A stretch of DNA of 64,000 nucleotides from Chloranthus sessilifolius (lineage: Eukaryota; Streptophyta; Magnoliopsida; Chloranthales; Chloranthaceae), in contig CM037590.1 of NCBI GenBank assembly GCA_021018995.1, positions 86,708,097 to 86,772,096 of the forward strand, given 5' to 3'. Each line of letters opens with the position of its first letter. The first letter of the stretch is position 1. Positions 11,217 through 23,264 of this stretch are shown here, one piece after another. The translations under genes and the position numbers were made by a program. The notes beneath the pieces are model-generated. The model had not been told where the DNA came from. It worked only from the letters and a program-made list of their open reading frames with translations, and made no database searches.

Positions 11217-13052
11217 TGTTGTCGCTCCAAGTGTGCCATAATTGTGTGCATTATGAATCAAAAATTAAAGAATTAAAGAATGCTAGGTTATATGGATGTT
11301 AACTTATGAAAGGGATATCAGCACATTGGGGCTAACACTGGCCTGCAAGATCAGGGCCAATTGTAGCAAGTTTTAAAAGTAAGTATTTCAAGATCGTCCA
11401 CAGAGAAGTTTGTCTAAACAGAGAGATAAACCTCCAGATCTGTGCTACCAGATCTGGCTCTATAATTATCTAAAATAAAGAATAGATAAAAGAGAGTGTT
11501 GGATTGTGTCACATTTAACTATAAGCAAATAAAGAAAAGAACTAACTACATGATCCAGATCCGAGTTGGGGAGGTGTTTAAAATAAGACAAATGCAGAAA
11601 TAATAGCTTCATGTACTTTAGCCTCGAATTTTAATGGAGAATCACGTAGTTCAGCAGCAGATTCAATCTTCATCGGCTACCAAGACAGATGTAAGAGAAA
11701 TAAATCGAATTAAGGAATAGGTTTAGACTTATGGCTATGATCATCCACTTAAATGGTCAAGATCATCCAATAGTTGTGGCCTATTCTTTAGTTCGTAACA
11801 TGAACATCGTAAATGCCGCTAGAATTAGGTTACCAACGCTAATTCGCAGGGGTGATGAATTAAGGAAGTTGCATGCGGATGAGTGAATCTAAAGAAGTCT
11901 AATGCACTAAGGTGAACATTCGAACCCTCGATATGACTCCAATGGAGAAGACACAAATTACTGACAACCTTTTAAAATCCAAAATTACAATTACAGAGCA
12001 CGGCTTAGAGAGCCCTCGGACTTACGATCTTGAATCCGAACTTGGAAGTACAAATCACTCACAATGGCTCTCAAAGGTAAACTACAAGAAGGGATTACAG
12101 GGGGGTTCAGATAAGGTATCTGTACGGAATGAGGGAAGCAGAAATAGAAACTCTAAAAGCTGGATACCCAAATTGGGCAAATGGTACTTCTATTTATAGT
12201 TTTCCCTAAGCCAGCTCAAATGTTTATCAACCAATAGGAGTCGAGCACCAGGATGCAGATCTGTTACGCCAATCAGGCTGCTTGATCTGGTTCACCAATC
12301 GAGAAGCAGAGGCATCAATTACGATGCATTTTGAAAGTTTGTTAGAGTTTCTAGAAGTTCCGCCAAGTAATTTCATCTTTGGGTGTTCACATGGGGTGGA
12401 ATATGCCTTTGGTTCGTCGTAATCTTCCGGAATGTCTCGGCTTTTCAATGCATTGGGGCGCTGCGTCGACATCGAATTGCCTTGTTAAAGCCGCTAATCT
12501 CCGAATACCTTTTCGCAGAGTTCGTGGGCCTTTTCAAGAAAGTTCAATGACTTCAATCTCGCTCGCAAAGTTTAATGTTCTTTTCGAGGAGTTCGGATGC
12601 TCTTCAAAGCTACACTGAGTTTTAGTCCTTTTCGCAGAGTTTAGGGGCCTTTCAGAGTTCAATGACTTCGAAGCTGCTCGCAAAGTTCAATCTTCTTTTC
12701 GAGGAGTGTTTTCTTCTTTTCGCAAAGTTCAAGGTTCTTTACGAAAAGTGCAAGTTCTTTGCGAAAAGAACTCTATAGTGCATTTCTCTGTTCGAAATGT
12801 TCCCTGCTTCTCTTACAGGTCTTTGCCTCTTCTATTTAGACCTTTCCACAGCTGATGAGGTTGTTTCTTTACTTCCTTCCTTTGGAATGACATGGATTGC
12901 CATCTTTTTGGCACTTTTGAGCTGCTTTTATGGTTAAGCGTGTCTTTATTGTTAGCTGCAACATAGGCACTTAAAATACTTATTTAGTTCTCTCAAGGGT
13001 CTATCAAGGCCCAGATTAAGGGGTGAAAAATGGTATTTTCCAGTTCTCAACA
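11217..13052 (-). mobile_element. Solo LTR (Athila type) in the leader of element A
   Basis: 1836 bp from TGTTGTCGC to CTCAACA on the plus strand, with a perfect CTATC target duplication (11212-11216, 13053-13057). It has a TATA box at 12191-12199 (minus strand), a U3 motif array above it, and the usual 'gcaagatcagggcc' block near the far end. No internal region remains, so two LTRs probably recombined. It is younger than element A. It belongs to the same subfamily as the LTR end at 1-339. Confidence 0.95.
12490..12775 (-). repeat. U3 array of TTCGCAGAGTTC-like words
   Basis: About ten variants of TTTCGCAGAGTTC, TTTTCGAGGAGT and CGCAAAGTTCAA follow each other at 20-40 bp spacing between the TATA box and the LTR start. 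The words are distinct from the GCGAG words of the host element. Confidence 0.85.
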
Positions 13053-13280
13053 CTATCCTAGATACTGCTAGAAAATTTATTAAGAAAGATAGACAGAGTT
13101 TTAAAAGTCAGAGAGTTTGCAAAGAGAGGTAGCTAAGCTCCAATTGCAGTCCAACTGTCCTTCACTGTTGCTGTCTAGTTCTGCAAGAAAGGTTCAAAAT
13201 TATGTCAGCAATATCAATTATTTACATTTGTAAAGAATACTAAGAATACAAAAACTAAGGGTCTACTAATAGATCATCTG

Positions 13281-13298
13281 TCCCCGGCAGCGGCGCCA
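13281..13298 (-). promoter_or_regulatory. Primer binding site of element A (tRNA-Asp type)
   Basis: The minus strand reads TGGCGCCGCTGCCGGGGA, six bases inside the LTR. It is complementary to the 3' end of plant tRNA-Asp(GTC) at 17 of 18 positions. This primer is typical of Athila. Confidence 0.92.
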
Positions 13299-13304
13299 AA
13301 AACT

Positions 13305-15821
13305 TGTTGGCGATTTCTGAGTTTTGTGTGCATTATTTATTGGTTGGTGGTAAAAGTCATTTAAAAATCAAAGAAAGAGTAAAACAGGGGATGGAATCAG
13401 CACAACTAAGAAATCCTAGACCTGCAAGATACAGGGTCCATTGTAGCAAGTTTTGATAAGTAAAAATTTGTCCCACAGGGAAAGGTGATCTACAGCTCCA
13501 AAGGAGCCATCTCTAGTAGTCCCTCCAGATTTGACTACAGATCTGGTAGTCCTAAAAGGAGGGGAGTTTAAGGTCACTTATTCTAAGTATTCTAAGGTAC
13601 TCTAATGTCTAAACTATAGAAAGGGTTGAGAGGATGGATGGAGTGTGGAAAATAAATATAAAAGGGTGAGAAGTATGTTATTGAGCCCAGATCAGAGGAG
13701 TTTTATAATTCAGATTCAGATCTGATGTTATAGAAATCCTGTCCAATGGCTACATTATCACCACTGAGGAGAAAGGATTCAACCCATCACTTCTGCCATG
13801 ATTCAATCCCTTAAGGTTATAACTTGTCCACTCAAATGGTCACAGACTATCCCATAGGGGAACCACAATCCAGGGATGGGTCAAAACATAACAAGTTAAT
13901 CATTGTAGGCAGTATTTCATCCAGGCTACCAGCCCAAGAATCCATAGGAAACCTCAACCTCTAAAGCTCTATGTGTGGGGCTAAGGCTGTATAGGACCAT
14001 GATAGCCCAGACACATAGAACCAGCAAGCAATTGAGTACAACCTTCGATCTAGTTGTCCATTGCTTAAGTGAGGCTACAATGGTCTAGTCACAAGCCTAC
14101 AATCTCTATAACCAGATCAGATCCAACATCTGATGGCAGATCTATACAAATATAGGGGAGTCTGCCTTTGTACAATCCCCCACCAGGCTTCTACAAGCTC
14201 AGGTGTAAAGAAGAAGGATCCATCTTGGATCGGTGAATTAGAATCACCCTAGGGCTATAACCTGTCCACTTGAATGGTCACAGACTATCCTAGAGGCTAT
14301 CCTCCTCACAGAGCCTAAGACAAAATAAGAATATCGCTGCCACCACCATGGTCACAAGGCTACCAGCTCAAGCTCCCATGGGGATTTCAGATCTAGTGGG
14401 TCCTGTGGTGGGGCTAAGGCTGTATAGGACCATGATAGCCCAGACACACAGGTCACTTGGATCTGAATGGCCCTTAGAATCAGTCCTCCATTGTTTTGAA
14501 CCATAGCCAAAGCAATGGCGAATCACAAGGCAACAGCCTTGCACAGAGCATCTCACATTCCAACACAAATCCCATAAAGTACAGATCCTATTACAGAACT
14601 TTCATTAATCTAGTTTAAAATGCATACAAAGACATGGCCAACAAGTATTGGACTATGAAGAGAAGGAAAAAGAAAAAGAAAACTACTTACAAATACAAAA
14701 AGAAAAATAAAACGATCTCAGATCAAGTCTCTAAGAAATGAGATGTGTTCCCAGCTATTCCAGGATGTAGAAAAGAAAAGATGGTCTGTGCTTTCTCCTC
14801 CTTCTTTTTCTCCTTTTTTCTTTTTTTTTATACCTAAGCTAAGTATGGGTATTTATAGTAGTGGTGTGGCGGCGCATTAGGGTTAGGAAACTCTAATTTT
14901 AACGATGTCACGTGGCCGAATAGTGATCCTTCGATGCCTTGGGGCGTGTGCATGGAGATTTGAGCGTGGGAGTGCATGCCCTAATCGCTGGAAATTCCCA
15001 GAAAGTCCTCTGCTGAAGAGATGGAAGTTTAAGGTTCAGAGCTTCACTAGGTAGCTTTTGCTCTTCGCTAGGATGATTTGAAATTGAAACTTCAACCATC
15101 GCGAGGTTGGCTTGGATTGCTCTTCAGGAAGTCGCGAGATTGGAGTTCAAGCAGTCGCTGGGTTGATCTTCACGAGGACAGATTTGAATAGTGCGAGAAC
15201 TTCGCGAGCACTTCTCTTCACTAGACTTCACAAGTTACCTCACGAGGCTTTAATGACTTTTGAACTGTGCAAGGTTCCATGTCTTAACTGATCTTCGCGA
15301 GGGTGGCTTTGCCTTCGCAAGGATGCTCTCTTCTTGAATGGCACGAGAACTGCGCGAGGAGTTCTCTTCTGATAATTGCATCCCGCGGCGACTGCGCGAC
15401 AGCTGCGTGAGGAGTCTTCTGAAGCTCTCTCTTCTCAGCCGTTCTGAGTGAACTGCGCGAGATTGAGAGAGGTTTGCTTTGAACTACGTGAGACTGCACG
15501 ATGTGTTCTACTCTTGAGCTTCGCGAGAGCTGTGCGAGTTTATGCTTCTGAAGCTCTTCAGTCAATCATCTGTGCGAGAAGTTGTTGTAGAGTCTTGGGA
15601 AGCTCAACTGAATTGCGCGAGGCTATTTCAGGTCTGAATTTAGAGTCCATCCTTCTGAGGGACTTCTGGTGCCAAAACAGGCTCCTTAGCAGGATTCCTG
15701 GCCTTATTTCACTGCTGGTTATTACCTACATAAAACACTTTACAAGGACTTATTAGGTGGCTATGGGTCTAATCAAAGGTTAAGTTAAGGGGTGAAAAGT
15801 GGTACTTTTCAGGTCTTAACA
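13305..15821 (-). repeat. 5' LTR of element A
   Basis: 2517 bp, with the same ends as the LTR at 986. The TATA box is at 14850-14858 on the minus strand, and the CGCGAG-rich U3 spans about 15090-15620. This copy keeps the older sequence at 14157-14216 that is replaced by a palindrome in the partner. Confidence 0.93.
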
Positions 15822-17354
15822 CCCTCCACACATGCATCCGCGAAAATGTGAACCTCACCTCCAACGGAACCCCTAGATGAAGAAAGGAAAAATGATCATA
15901 TGCCCAAAACTAGAAAATGCAAAAAGAAGAAATATTAAATATCCACTATGACAAAAAAAACAAAGACCTCATGACACTGATTAACTAAAACTCACCTGGA
16001 GGAAGGGAAGGAAACCTGTAATTGTCGTGATGCCTCGTCCCCGATGATAAATCTGCTCATAGAGATGCGTCAATGCCGCCACACCCCACGCATAGGTAGG
16101 AACCCGGTCCAAGTCTAAGAACCATAAAAAACAACCCGGTGATGTATCCCTGAGTCGAAGAAGCAAAGAGTACTACACCGAGGAAGTGCATCAAGAATGG
16201 TCGAAGCACCCTATCTGTGGCCAACCCCGGCTCAACCATAGGCTCCCGACCCACCTTCACCACACACCACACCTCATAAGATGCCCTCAACTCCGAATGA
16301 TGCCTCAGAGGGATGAAGCCACTGGTGAAGGTATCAAAAAACCAAGTGACTCGAACTACACCTAGCCCCGATCCACTCGATCTGTACGGTACACCCAAAA
16401 TCTCCTCACACACCTCCAAGTACTCTCCTGCCATCCGCCCCGTGATCGGCTCGCCCTCAAAATAAAGACCAGTGATGCAGACCCAGTCCTCTGGAGTCGG
16501 TAGTAACATACCAACTGGAAAGAGAAGCACCTTATGCTCCTCCCTCCACCTCTCCAAAATTGCCACAATTAGACTACGATCGACCTGAAAGGGCTCCAGC
16601 TCCAGGATCGGCCCGAAATTGAAAGACACCAATCGCACTCACTGAAACTCCAACAAGACATGATACCAAGTATGGGACTCGATCCACGCTGAGCTGATAG
16701 CCAATTGCAGGGGCTCCTATCGAAAGAAACATAAGCAGAAAAATAAGACTTACACACACCTATGACAAGCAAACCTAAAGCTAAAAGCAAATAAAATATG
16801 CCCCAAACATAATAACAACTCATAACGAATACACAAAACGTGATAAGAAAAATTGAATAGAAATGTGACCTACCTCTAGATGCTGTCATGATGCATGAGT
16901 GAGCACACAACCAATGAGCAATGTAGGTTCGACATAAATTAAAAAAGGGTTTCCAGATCCTAATAAGTCTATGTCATAACCTAAATGCCTAGGAAACTGA
17001 AGAAACTCTTGCTCATGGGTACCTACCTGGCCTCGAGTGAAGAAATCCTCCAGCGGGAAGTGTCTGCGATCCCCATGCCCCTCGCCCTGGTGCCCCTCAG
17101 CCACATCCTCAGCTCTCTCCTCCTCAACCCTTTCACCCTCATCCTCAACTACACCCTGCTCAATCTCGAGTACCTCCTCCCTGACCTCCACCGGGTCAAC
17201 CCGCCGGTACCTCCTCTCTAACCATCTCCCCGATGTCCTCCTCCATGACGACAACATCGGTCCGAGCCTCAGAAGTCTCACTAATCTCCCCCATCATAAT
17301 TCTCTCCAACTCAGAAATAGTGAGATCGTGCCTACCACTACCCTCTACCTCCAT
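15822..17354 (-). pseudogene. PMD gene 1, 5' part (exons 1-3)
   Basis: Plant mobile domain protein, often named 'serine/threonine-protein phosphatase 7 long form homolog'. Known relatives MAIN and MAIL1 are nuclear and affect silencing and meristem upkeep. Exon 1 (about 17027-17354) begins MEVEGSGRHDL and is acidic. Exon 2 (about 15996-16723) carries the domain: 'ERWREEHKVLLFPVGMLLPT', 'EDWVCITGLYFEGEPI', 'VRVTWFFDTF', then 'TYAWGVAALTHLYEQIYH' and 'GFLPFLQ' before a GTGAGT donor. Exon 3 begins at 15909 (FWAYDHFSFLHLG) and is cut by element A after about 85 bases. At least two frame breaks and several stops across the gene make it non-functional. Similar genes are often carried by MULE-type transposons, so it may be TE-borne rather than a resident host gene. 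Confidence 0.82.
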
Positions 17355-17522
17355 CTTAAAAGAAAGAGCTCAAAAAACTAGAAAGAATGGAAGAGAAGGC
17401 GCCTGAAACGGATGACCGGATCGCAAGATATCATAAAAACACGAAAACTAGAGCGCAACGAAACAAGGAAACCAAAAATCAAAGACTAAAATGAATAGCA
17501 TGAGAAAATGAAAGTTTTTGAA

Positions 17523-17995
17523 CTATATATAGAACATACCCAAAACGCGTGCGTGAACTCACGCGCTCAACCCAATCACGCACCATGGTCTCCGCGCTTA
17601 ATTCGGATCACACGATCAGTTTTGAGCGCATAAATTAATCATCGCTTGATCAAACTAAGCCGACCGCCTGGTTGCACGCCGCCTACTAGGCGCGTAATCA
17701 CCTCAAGTGCTTGAACCAGCACACGTGAATGCCAACAGTCACCTGCACAATTACCGGCCACCGCCCTAATCCTGCGCTCAATACTGTGTTTAACTCGATT
17801 AAACGACTGGACATCGGCGCGTAATGATCTTCCGACCCTTCGAAACGCTCACTACCATTTCGACGCGCAATTGGTTTATGCGTCCAGAGTAAAGCGTGCA
17901 ATTCCCCAAAAACACCAAATATGTGCCCAGAACAGCAGGGTCACAAGGCCAAATTAGGAGACTTCCGGCACTGATTACCAACCTAAACTACACCC
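17523..17995 (-). promoter_or_regulatory. TATA box and word-rich promoter of PMD gene 1
   Basis: TATATATAG lies at 17523-17531 (minus strand), about 170 bases before the gene's ATG. Upstream (17540-17990) is packed with variants of GCGC(T/G)(C/T)AATCA, GATCAGATTGAGCGC and CGCGTAAT. The same word set stands upstream of the TATA boxes at 19901 and 26051. This suggests that the promoter derives from an LTR U3 or a shared TE promoter. Confidence 0.6.
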
Positions 17996-19900
17996 TTGTA
18001 AAGGCCAATCCAAAAATACTTCTGACTTAGAACATATACACCCCAAACCAAAAATAAATAAATAAAAATGCCCCCCAACATCATTTATACACTTCAACTA
18101 AGACCAAACTAAACAAAAAAATGATGAAATGCCCCAACATCACTTACACACTCCAACTAAGACCAAACTAAACAAAAAAAAAAAAAAACTCCAACTAAGA
18201 CCAAACTAAACAAAAAAAAAAAAAAAATGCCCCCCATCATTCATGCACTTGAACCTAAACTAAACTAAATAAAAGACTGCTCCCAACATACCCCAGATTC
18301 GGAATAAAGGAACCAAATTGAAATAAATAAGCATCACAATCAAAGCAAGTCGAAGCAAGCTACCAAATAAACCAAACCAAAATTTACTAAATAGAAACAA
18401 CACAAATGAAATAAAAACATAATCACTTCATAAATAAATAAAAATCATTACAAAACACACCGAGGGCATACCCTCTAAATATATAACTTAAAGTACAAAA
18501 CTTAAAATCCGGATGTTCAGGTAATGCCCGAATCCAGATTTATTCGGGAAACCACTTCGAGTTGGAGTGATGGCACCAACCCTAGTGCTACCTTGTATTT
18601 TCAATCCCGTTCATTCCCAATAATCCACTTAATAATCACAATTCTTCAGGTTCAATACCCAGGAAACAAAAGAGGAAGGAAGAAATGACATTAATGAACC
18701 AAAAATGCCCAAAATCATAAACAAATAAAAAATGCCCCAAAACTTCTAAAATCTTAAACTTGAAATAAAATTCAAAACAACAAGAACCAAAGACTTTGGG
18801 CTCACACTTGTAAACTATACCTTCCTAAATTACAAAATGATAAGTGTCACACCTTTAAACCCTTCCAATCTAATTAAATCCAAAACCAAACACATACTCC
18901 CTCTCTAAACAACAAAAAGAAATAAAAAAAAAAATACAATCCAGATAAACTAATAATCATGCAACACTCACCCCTCCAAGGGAACACAAACCCAAAGCAA
19001 AATAGATAAGCCAATAGGATTCAAACACTTAACACCCATCTAGAAACCCCAAATTAAACCCTAAATTCACACACTAAAATTAAATAAAAGGACTAAATAA
19101 GATACCCTAAACCTTAAACAAAACAAACAACAAAAAAATGCTCTCTCAAAATGTGACCCTAACTTTCTTAGGACCACACAAAAAAATGCCCCCAACAAAC
19201 CAAGCAGAACCAAGTAAACCCTCTAAACAAAATTCCATAAAACAAACTAATCTTCAGATAAAAGCTAAATTAAATCCTAAACTAAATCAAACGAACCAAA
19301 TATGCCTGACTAATCCATTAAATAAGTTTAAAAGAAGTAAATAAACACAGTAAATAAAAAAATATATAATACTTCTGTATTTATAACTTAAAAATTTTAT
19401 AAGTGTCACCGAAGGCATCCCTCCTGAACTTACAACCCAAAACGAAAACCTAAAACTTTAACCTACAACCCAAAATGAAGACTGGATTCAAAACTGAGAC
19501 AAAGCGAGGAGTAGATTCCGCTCGGAGCATCCAATCGGAGGCTTCAGGCAGGATTGGTTGGGGAACACATCCCTCCACTTGTAACCCTTTCTCTTCCGCC
19601 ATCTTCACCTCCTCCACCGCCGCCTCCTCTACGCTGCCTTCACTGCTCCTTAAAAGGAATCGATGTGAAGACTAGCATCCTCATTCCCAATACCGTTCAT
19701 TCCCAGAATAAAGTCGTCCTCGAATATCTCCTCAGGGCGAAAATCATGCGAAATTATAAATATAGGAAGAAACAACATCCCAATCAGACAGTTAGATCAT
19801 CCGATATCACTAAAACATGAATTTTAGAACATAAGAGATCTAGGAAAAATAAAACTCAAGACTAAACTGAGGAATGAAAAGTAAATGAAGTCTCTCTCGC
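17996..19900. other. AT-rich unassigned DNA with short duplications
   Basis: No gene is recognised. 18068-18230 holds three imperfect copies of 'aactaagaccaaactaaac' followed by A-runs and 'atgcccccaac'. Two longer stretches, about 18455-18660 and 19405-19720, resemble one another (both start 'caccgagggcat' / 'caccgaaggcat' and later share 'cattcccaat' blocks). A 50-codon minus-strand frame at 19450-19602 (MAEEKGLQVEGC) has no family I know and may be chance. Confidence 0.5.
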
Positions 19901-20224
19901 TTATATAGAGTACAGACTCAATCATGTGCCCAGACACGTGTGCTTGACTCAGTCACACGCAACGCATACTGCGCACAATCCAAAACACATGCTCTGACTA
20001 GAATGCGCAACAAAACTATCGCCCATGTCAACGGCGTGATGCTTCGATCATGTGCAAAATATAGACCATGCAACCCTATTAAACGACTCACACACACCGC
20101 GTAATACAAAAGGTCGCCCGTACAGTGACCTGGTGACGCCTCGATCACGCGCTATGATTAGAGTGCATAACTCAATCACACGCATACTCAGACACGCATA
20201 AACAGCCCTTTGAACCTGTGATCA
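19901..20224 (-). promoter_or_regulatory. Promoter-like segment with TATA box, LTR-like
   Basis: CTCTATATAAG lies at 19900-19910 on the minus strand. Upstream (19915-20215) is rich in 'actcaatcac', 'acgcgc' and 'gcgcaa' words. The segment continues on the far side of the solo LTR at 23147-23220 ('ggtgcgcaatcatattgagc', 'ggcgcgcaatg'). It is likely the lower U3 of a minus-strand LTR. Confidence 0.5.
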
Positions 20225-23141
20225 TGTTAATCACTGATTTTTGCCACTTTCTACACCTTTAAACCTTGCTTTTGTTAAGCCTTGGAGCTATTTATAATTA
20301 CTTTTAGCTTGTTTTACAGTTTAGGAAGAAATTGTAGCGTAGTGCAGAGATCCAGTTAAGAAGTGCCACAACGAACAAGTTTTTTTTGGAGCCATTCATT
20401 TGGAGTGGAAGCAGGTGAAGCCCAATGGTCTGAAAAAGAGTTGTTGCTACTGTAATTTTAATGATGCAATCTGCACTTAAAGCTCATAAGCTGAAGATCT
20501 AAATCTCTTAGCTGAAGGCAGTAAGCATACATCTACACTTACACGAGCTATGAGCACATCAACAGGTGGGCACCTTGAATGATCAGCCCAAGAGGCTCCT
20601 CGTGGTGTCCTGAGAAGCTGAAGCACAGCAGCAACATATGAGAGCATTTGCCGAATAGTGCTGAGACAGAAATGCATCCTATCAAGTGGTCTCTTGGGTT
20701 GTCCAACCTATCGAGGTGTGCATGCAGCTGAAATCTAACCTCTCGAATAGCTGGTGCAATCACACTCCAACCTCTCAAAAGGCTGAAGTCCTCCAAACCT
20801 CTCGGGCTAACCCTTCTCCAAACTGTCGAGCCCTTTAGATTGCTGCAATATATACCTGTCGACCAACATTATAGTTTCAGCAGACCTCACGAACAGCAGC
20901 TTGAAAACTCCCTTGAACCTGTCGAGGAGTCCCTTGCATGCAGCCCAGAACCTGTCGACAACTTGCATGCAAAGCTTCAGCTGCAAATCACACCATAGAG
21001 CCTGTTGACCACTTAAATATCTCAACCTGTCGAGATGCCCAAGCTGCAGCCTTCCTCTAACCTCTCGATGTGCATTCAAGATTCTATCCAAGCATCTCGA
21101 CCAATAGAACCCCAAGCTGTAGCTCATCTTCAACCTCACGGCATGCACCCTGCACCAACCAAATTGTCAACCAGCAGCAGCTTCAACCTCATGAACTATT
21201 TAGTTACTTGTGAAGCAACCTCAGGAGATTTTTAATAGTGTTGAACTGAACCTATCAAATGGTTCATGTAGCTAGAAACCCAGCCTGTCAACTTACACTT
21301 CATGCACCTTCCAACCTATCGAGTTCACTCTTGTAAACCTGTCGAGTGGATGCTTTCATGAAGCAGGAACCCATCCTCTCGAATGGATCTTTTACACCTT
21401 CACCATCCTATTGAATGGTTCATTGGAGGCCTTCAGCCAACCTACCAAGAATACCATTAAACCTGTCGACTTGTGCATCAGCTGGACCCACAAACCTATT
21501 GAAGATACCTCCAATACTCTCGAGCACCAACTTCAACCCCCTCGAACCTCTCGATTAGCAGCCCCAAAGGCTCCAAACCTCTCGAATTCTAATTGTTGCA
21601 GCCTAGCTGATCTTGTCGACTTGCAAGCTTCAGTAAGCTCACAACCCTCTCGAGTGCACAATCCACCCATCCTATTGACCTTAGCAAATGCAGCTCACAA
21701 CTCTAATTTATGGGGGCTGTTTTGACAGCAATTTGGTTCCAATTAACTCTTAACAATTGTAAAGGCTGCAGCAGAAAAAATCAATGGACGGCAGGGGCAA
21801 AATTGGAACTCCAAGGCATGGAAGAGGGCAGCACATGGGCAATTTATTTGCAGGAATTAGTGAAGGTTTCAACAAAAAATATATTTGGCTAAAGAAGGGC
21901 AATTATGGGAACTCCAATGCATAGGAAATTCTATACATGGGTGTGAACTAATTTTTGGCGGGGAACAAATTAGCTTCAGCTGGGCACAAACAAAACCAGA
22001 TCCCTATCTCTTCTCTGATTGGTTGAAACTCTTAAAACAGGGATTAAGCTTAAACTAAAATCCTCTCCTCTGATTGGCTACAATCCAAAGCACATAGATC
22101 ACTGCATACCTATAAATACCCATCTATTTTACTATTTTTTCTTCAGCAAGGAAAGTAGGAACAAAGGAATAGCCTGAGTTCTCCTTAGCTCATTTAGGTT
22201 TAGTTTTAGGTTTTATTTTCCCCTTTTCTCTTCCCCCTTCTCTCTCTAATCCAGTCTGTTGGATTAGATCTAGGTAGCAGCTCAGATCTATTTTGTAATT
22301 GTAATTTCGGTATGAAGAAATGTAGATCGATGCATAGACTATAGATCTGGGAACAATATTATTGTAAGTTGTTTTTTATTAAAGCAATAAATTGTTGATT
22401 TTAAAGCTTAATTAAATCTAAAGATCTTATTGTCCCATTAGATTCTCGATCAGATTTCTGCACTCGGCACGAGCCCATGCACTTTTTCGGTAGATCTCTT
22501 AATGACCATCTGATTTCCCTGGGTTTGATATGCCTGTGGGTGCCTGTGCCTGTGGCCTTACATCCATAGCATCTGTAGTGATTATCTTGTTCTAATCGAA
22601 GCCATCAGGATGGAGGAAATCTATTGGATGATCCGTGACCATTGAAGTGGACAGATCATAGCCTTAAGATCAATCCAAACCACCGGTCTAAATCAGATTC
22701 TTATACCTTGCATTTGTGCTTGTAGCCAAATGAAGGATTGCTGAAAATCCCCAGCTCTTGATCTGTTTTGCAATAAAAACCAGGCCCTAGCTGTCTATTT
22801 CTCGCCATTTTATCTTTTATTTGACCATCCATCTTCCTCAATCTTTTAGATTTAGTTTTATATTTCAGTTTTATAAATTAGATCTAGTGACACCCGAAAA
22901 GCTCTCTTTCTTCTTTGAATTGCCAGATCTGTAGCCAGATCTGGAGGTCTACTATACACCTTTTAGGTTTAGATCACTACTCCCTATGGGAAAAACTCTT
23001 ACTTATTAAAACTTGCTACAAAGGACCCTGTATCTTGCAGGTGTAGGATATTTTAGTTGTGCTGAATCCATCCTCTGTTTTACTTTGATTTTATTTTCTT
23101 CCTTTTACTTCATAATAATCAGCACCTAAAATTCCCCAACA
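20225..23141 (+). mobile_element. Solo LTR (Athila type), plus orientation
   Basis: 2917 bp from TGTTAATCAC to CCCCAACA, flanked by GATCA (20220-20224) and TATCA (23142-23146), which agree at four of five bases. A TATA box TATAAATA is at 22111, U3 arrays lie above it, and the end has the 'gaccctgtatcttgcagg' block shared, inverted, with element A's LTR. No internal region is seen. It splits a promoter-like U3 segment. Confidence 0.85.
20680..21670 (+). repeat. U3 array of AACCTSTCGA words
   Basis: More than 25 copies of AACCTCTCGA, AACCTGTCGA or CCTATCGA occur over a kilobase, spaced 20-60 bp apart and often followed by 'cttgcatgca' or 'agctgcag'. They lie between the LTR start and the TATA box. 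Related words occur in the LTRs at 36462 and 51848. Confidence 0.88.
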
Positions 23142-23264
23142 TATCACACGCCCGAAAATAGGTGCGCAATCATATTGAGCAACCTAAACTAGGCGCGCAA
23201 TGCCTGACTTTGGACAACATCTATACCTTCACATCTCTCTACCTCACCTTGATCAAAACTCCCT

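Larger units (their letters stand above)
986..15821 (-). mobile_element. Element A: non-autonomous Athila-like LTR retrotransposon, nested insert inside
   Basis: Both LTRs, the primer site, gag, an ORF1-like region and the polypurine tract are present in the order expected on the minus strand. A perfect 5-bp target duplication CCCTC flanks it (981-985 and 15822-15826). No protease, reverse transcriptase, RNase H or integrase is recognisable between gag and ORF1, so it would have needed another element's enzymes. A 1.8-kb solo LTR lies in its leader. It is complete at both ends, but its coding parts carry roughly ten breaks. The LTRs differ by a few percent by eye, which suggests low millions of years. 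The lineage is Athila, from the tRNA-Asp primer site and gag type. Confidence 0.9.

Noticed and set aside
13281-13298. tRNA-Asp gene
   Set aside because: Only the 18 bases matching the tRNA 3' end are present. This is a primer binding site.
18068-18230. SINE or polyadenylated retrocopies because of A-runs
   Set aside because: No A/B boxes and no target duplications. It is better described as a short tandem duplication with A-runs.
19450-19602. Small gene beginning MAEEKGLQVEGC
   Set aside because: 50 codons, no known family and no support beyond an open frame. Mentioned only within the unassigned stretch.
20225-23141. Full retrotransposon
   Set aside because: No primer site, coding domain or second LTR lies inside. 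Size and ends fit one LTR.
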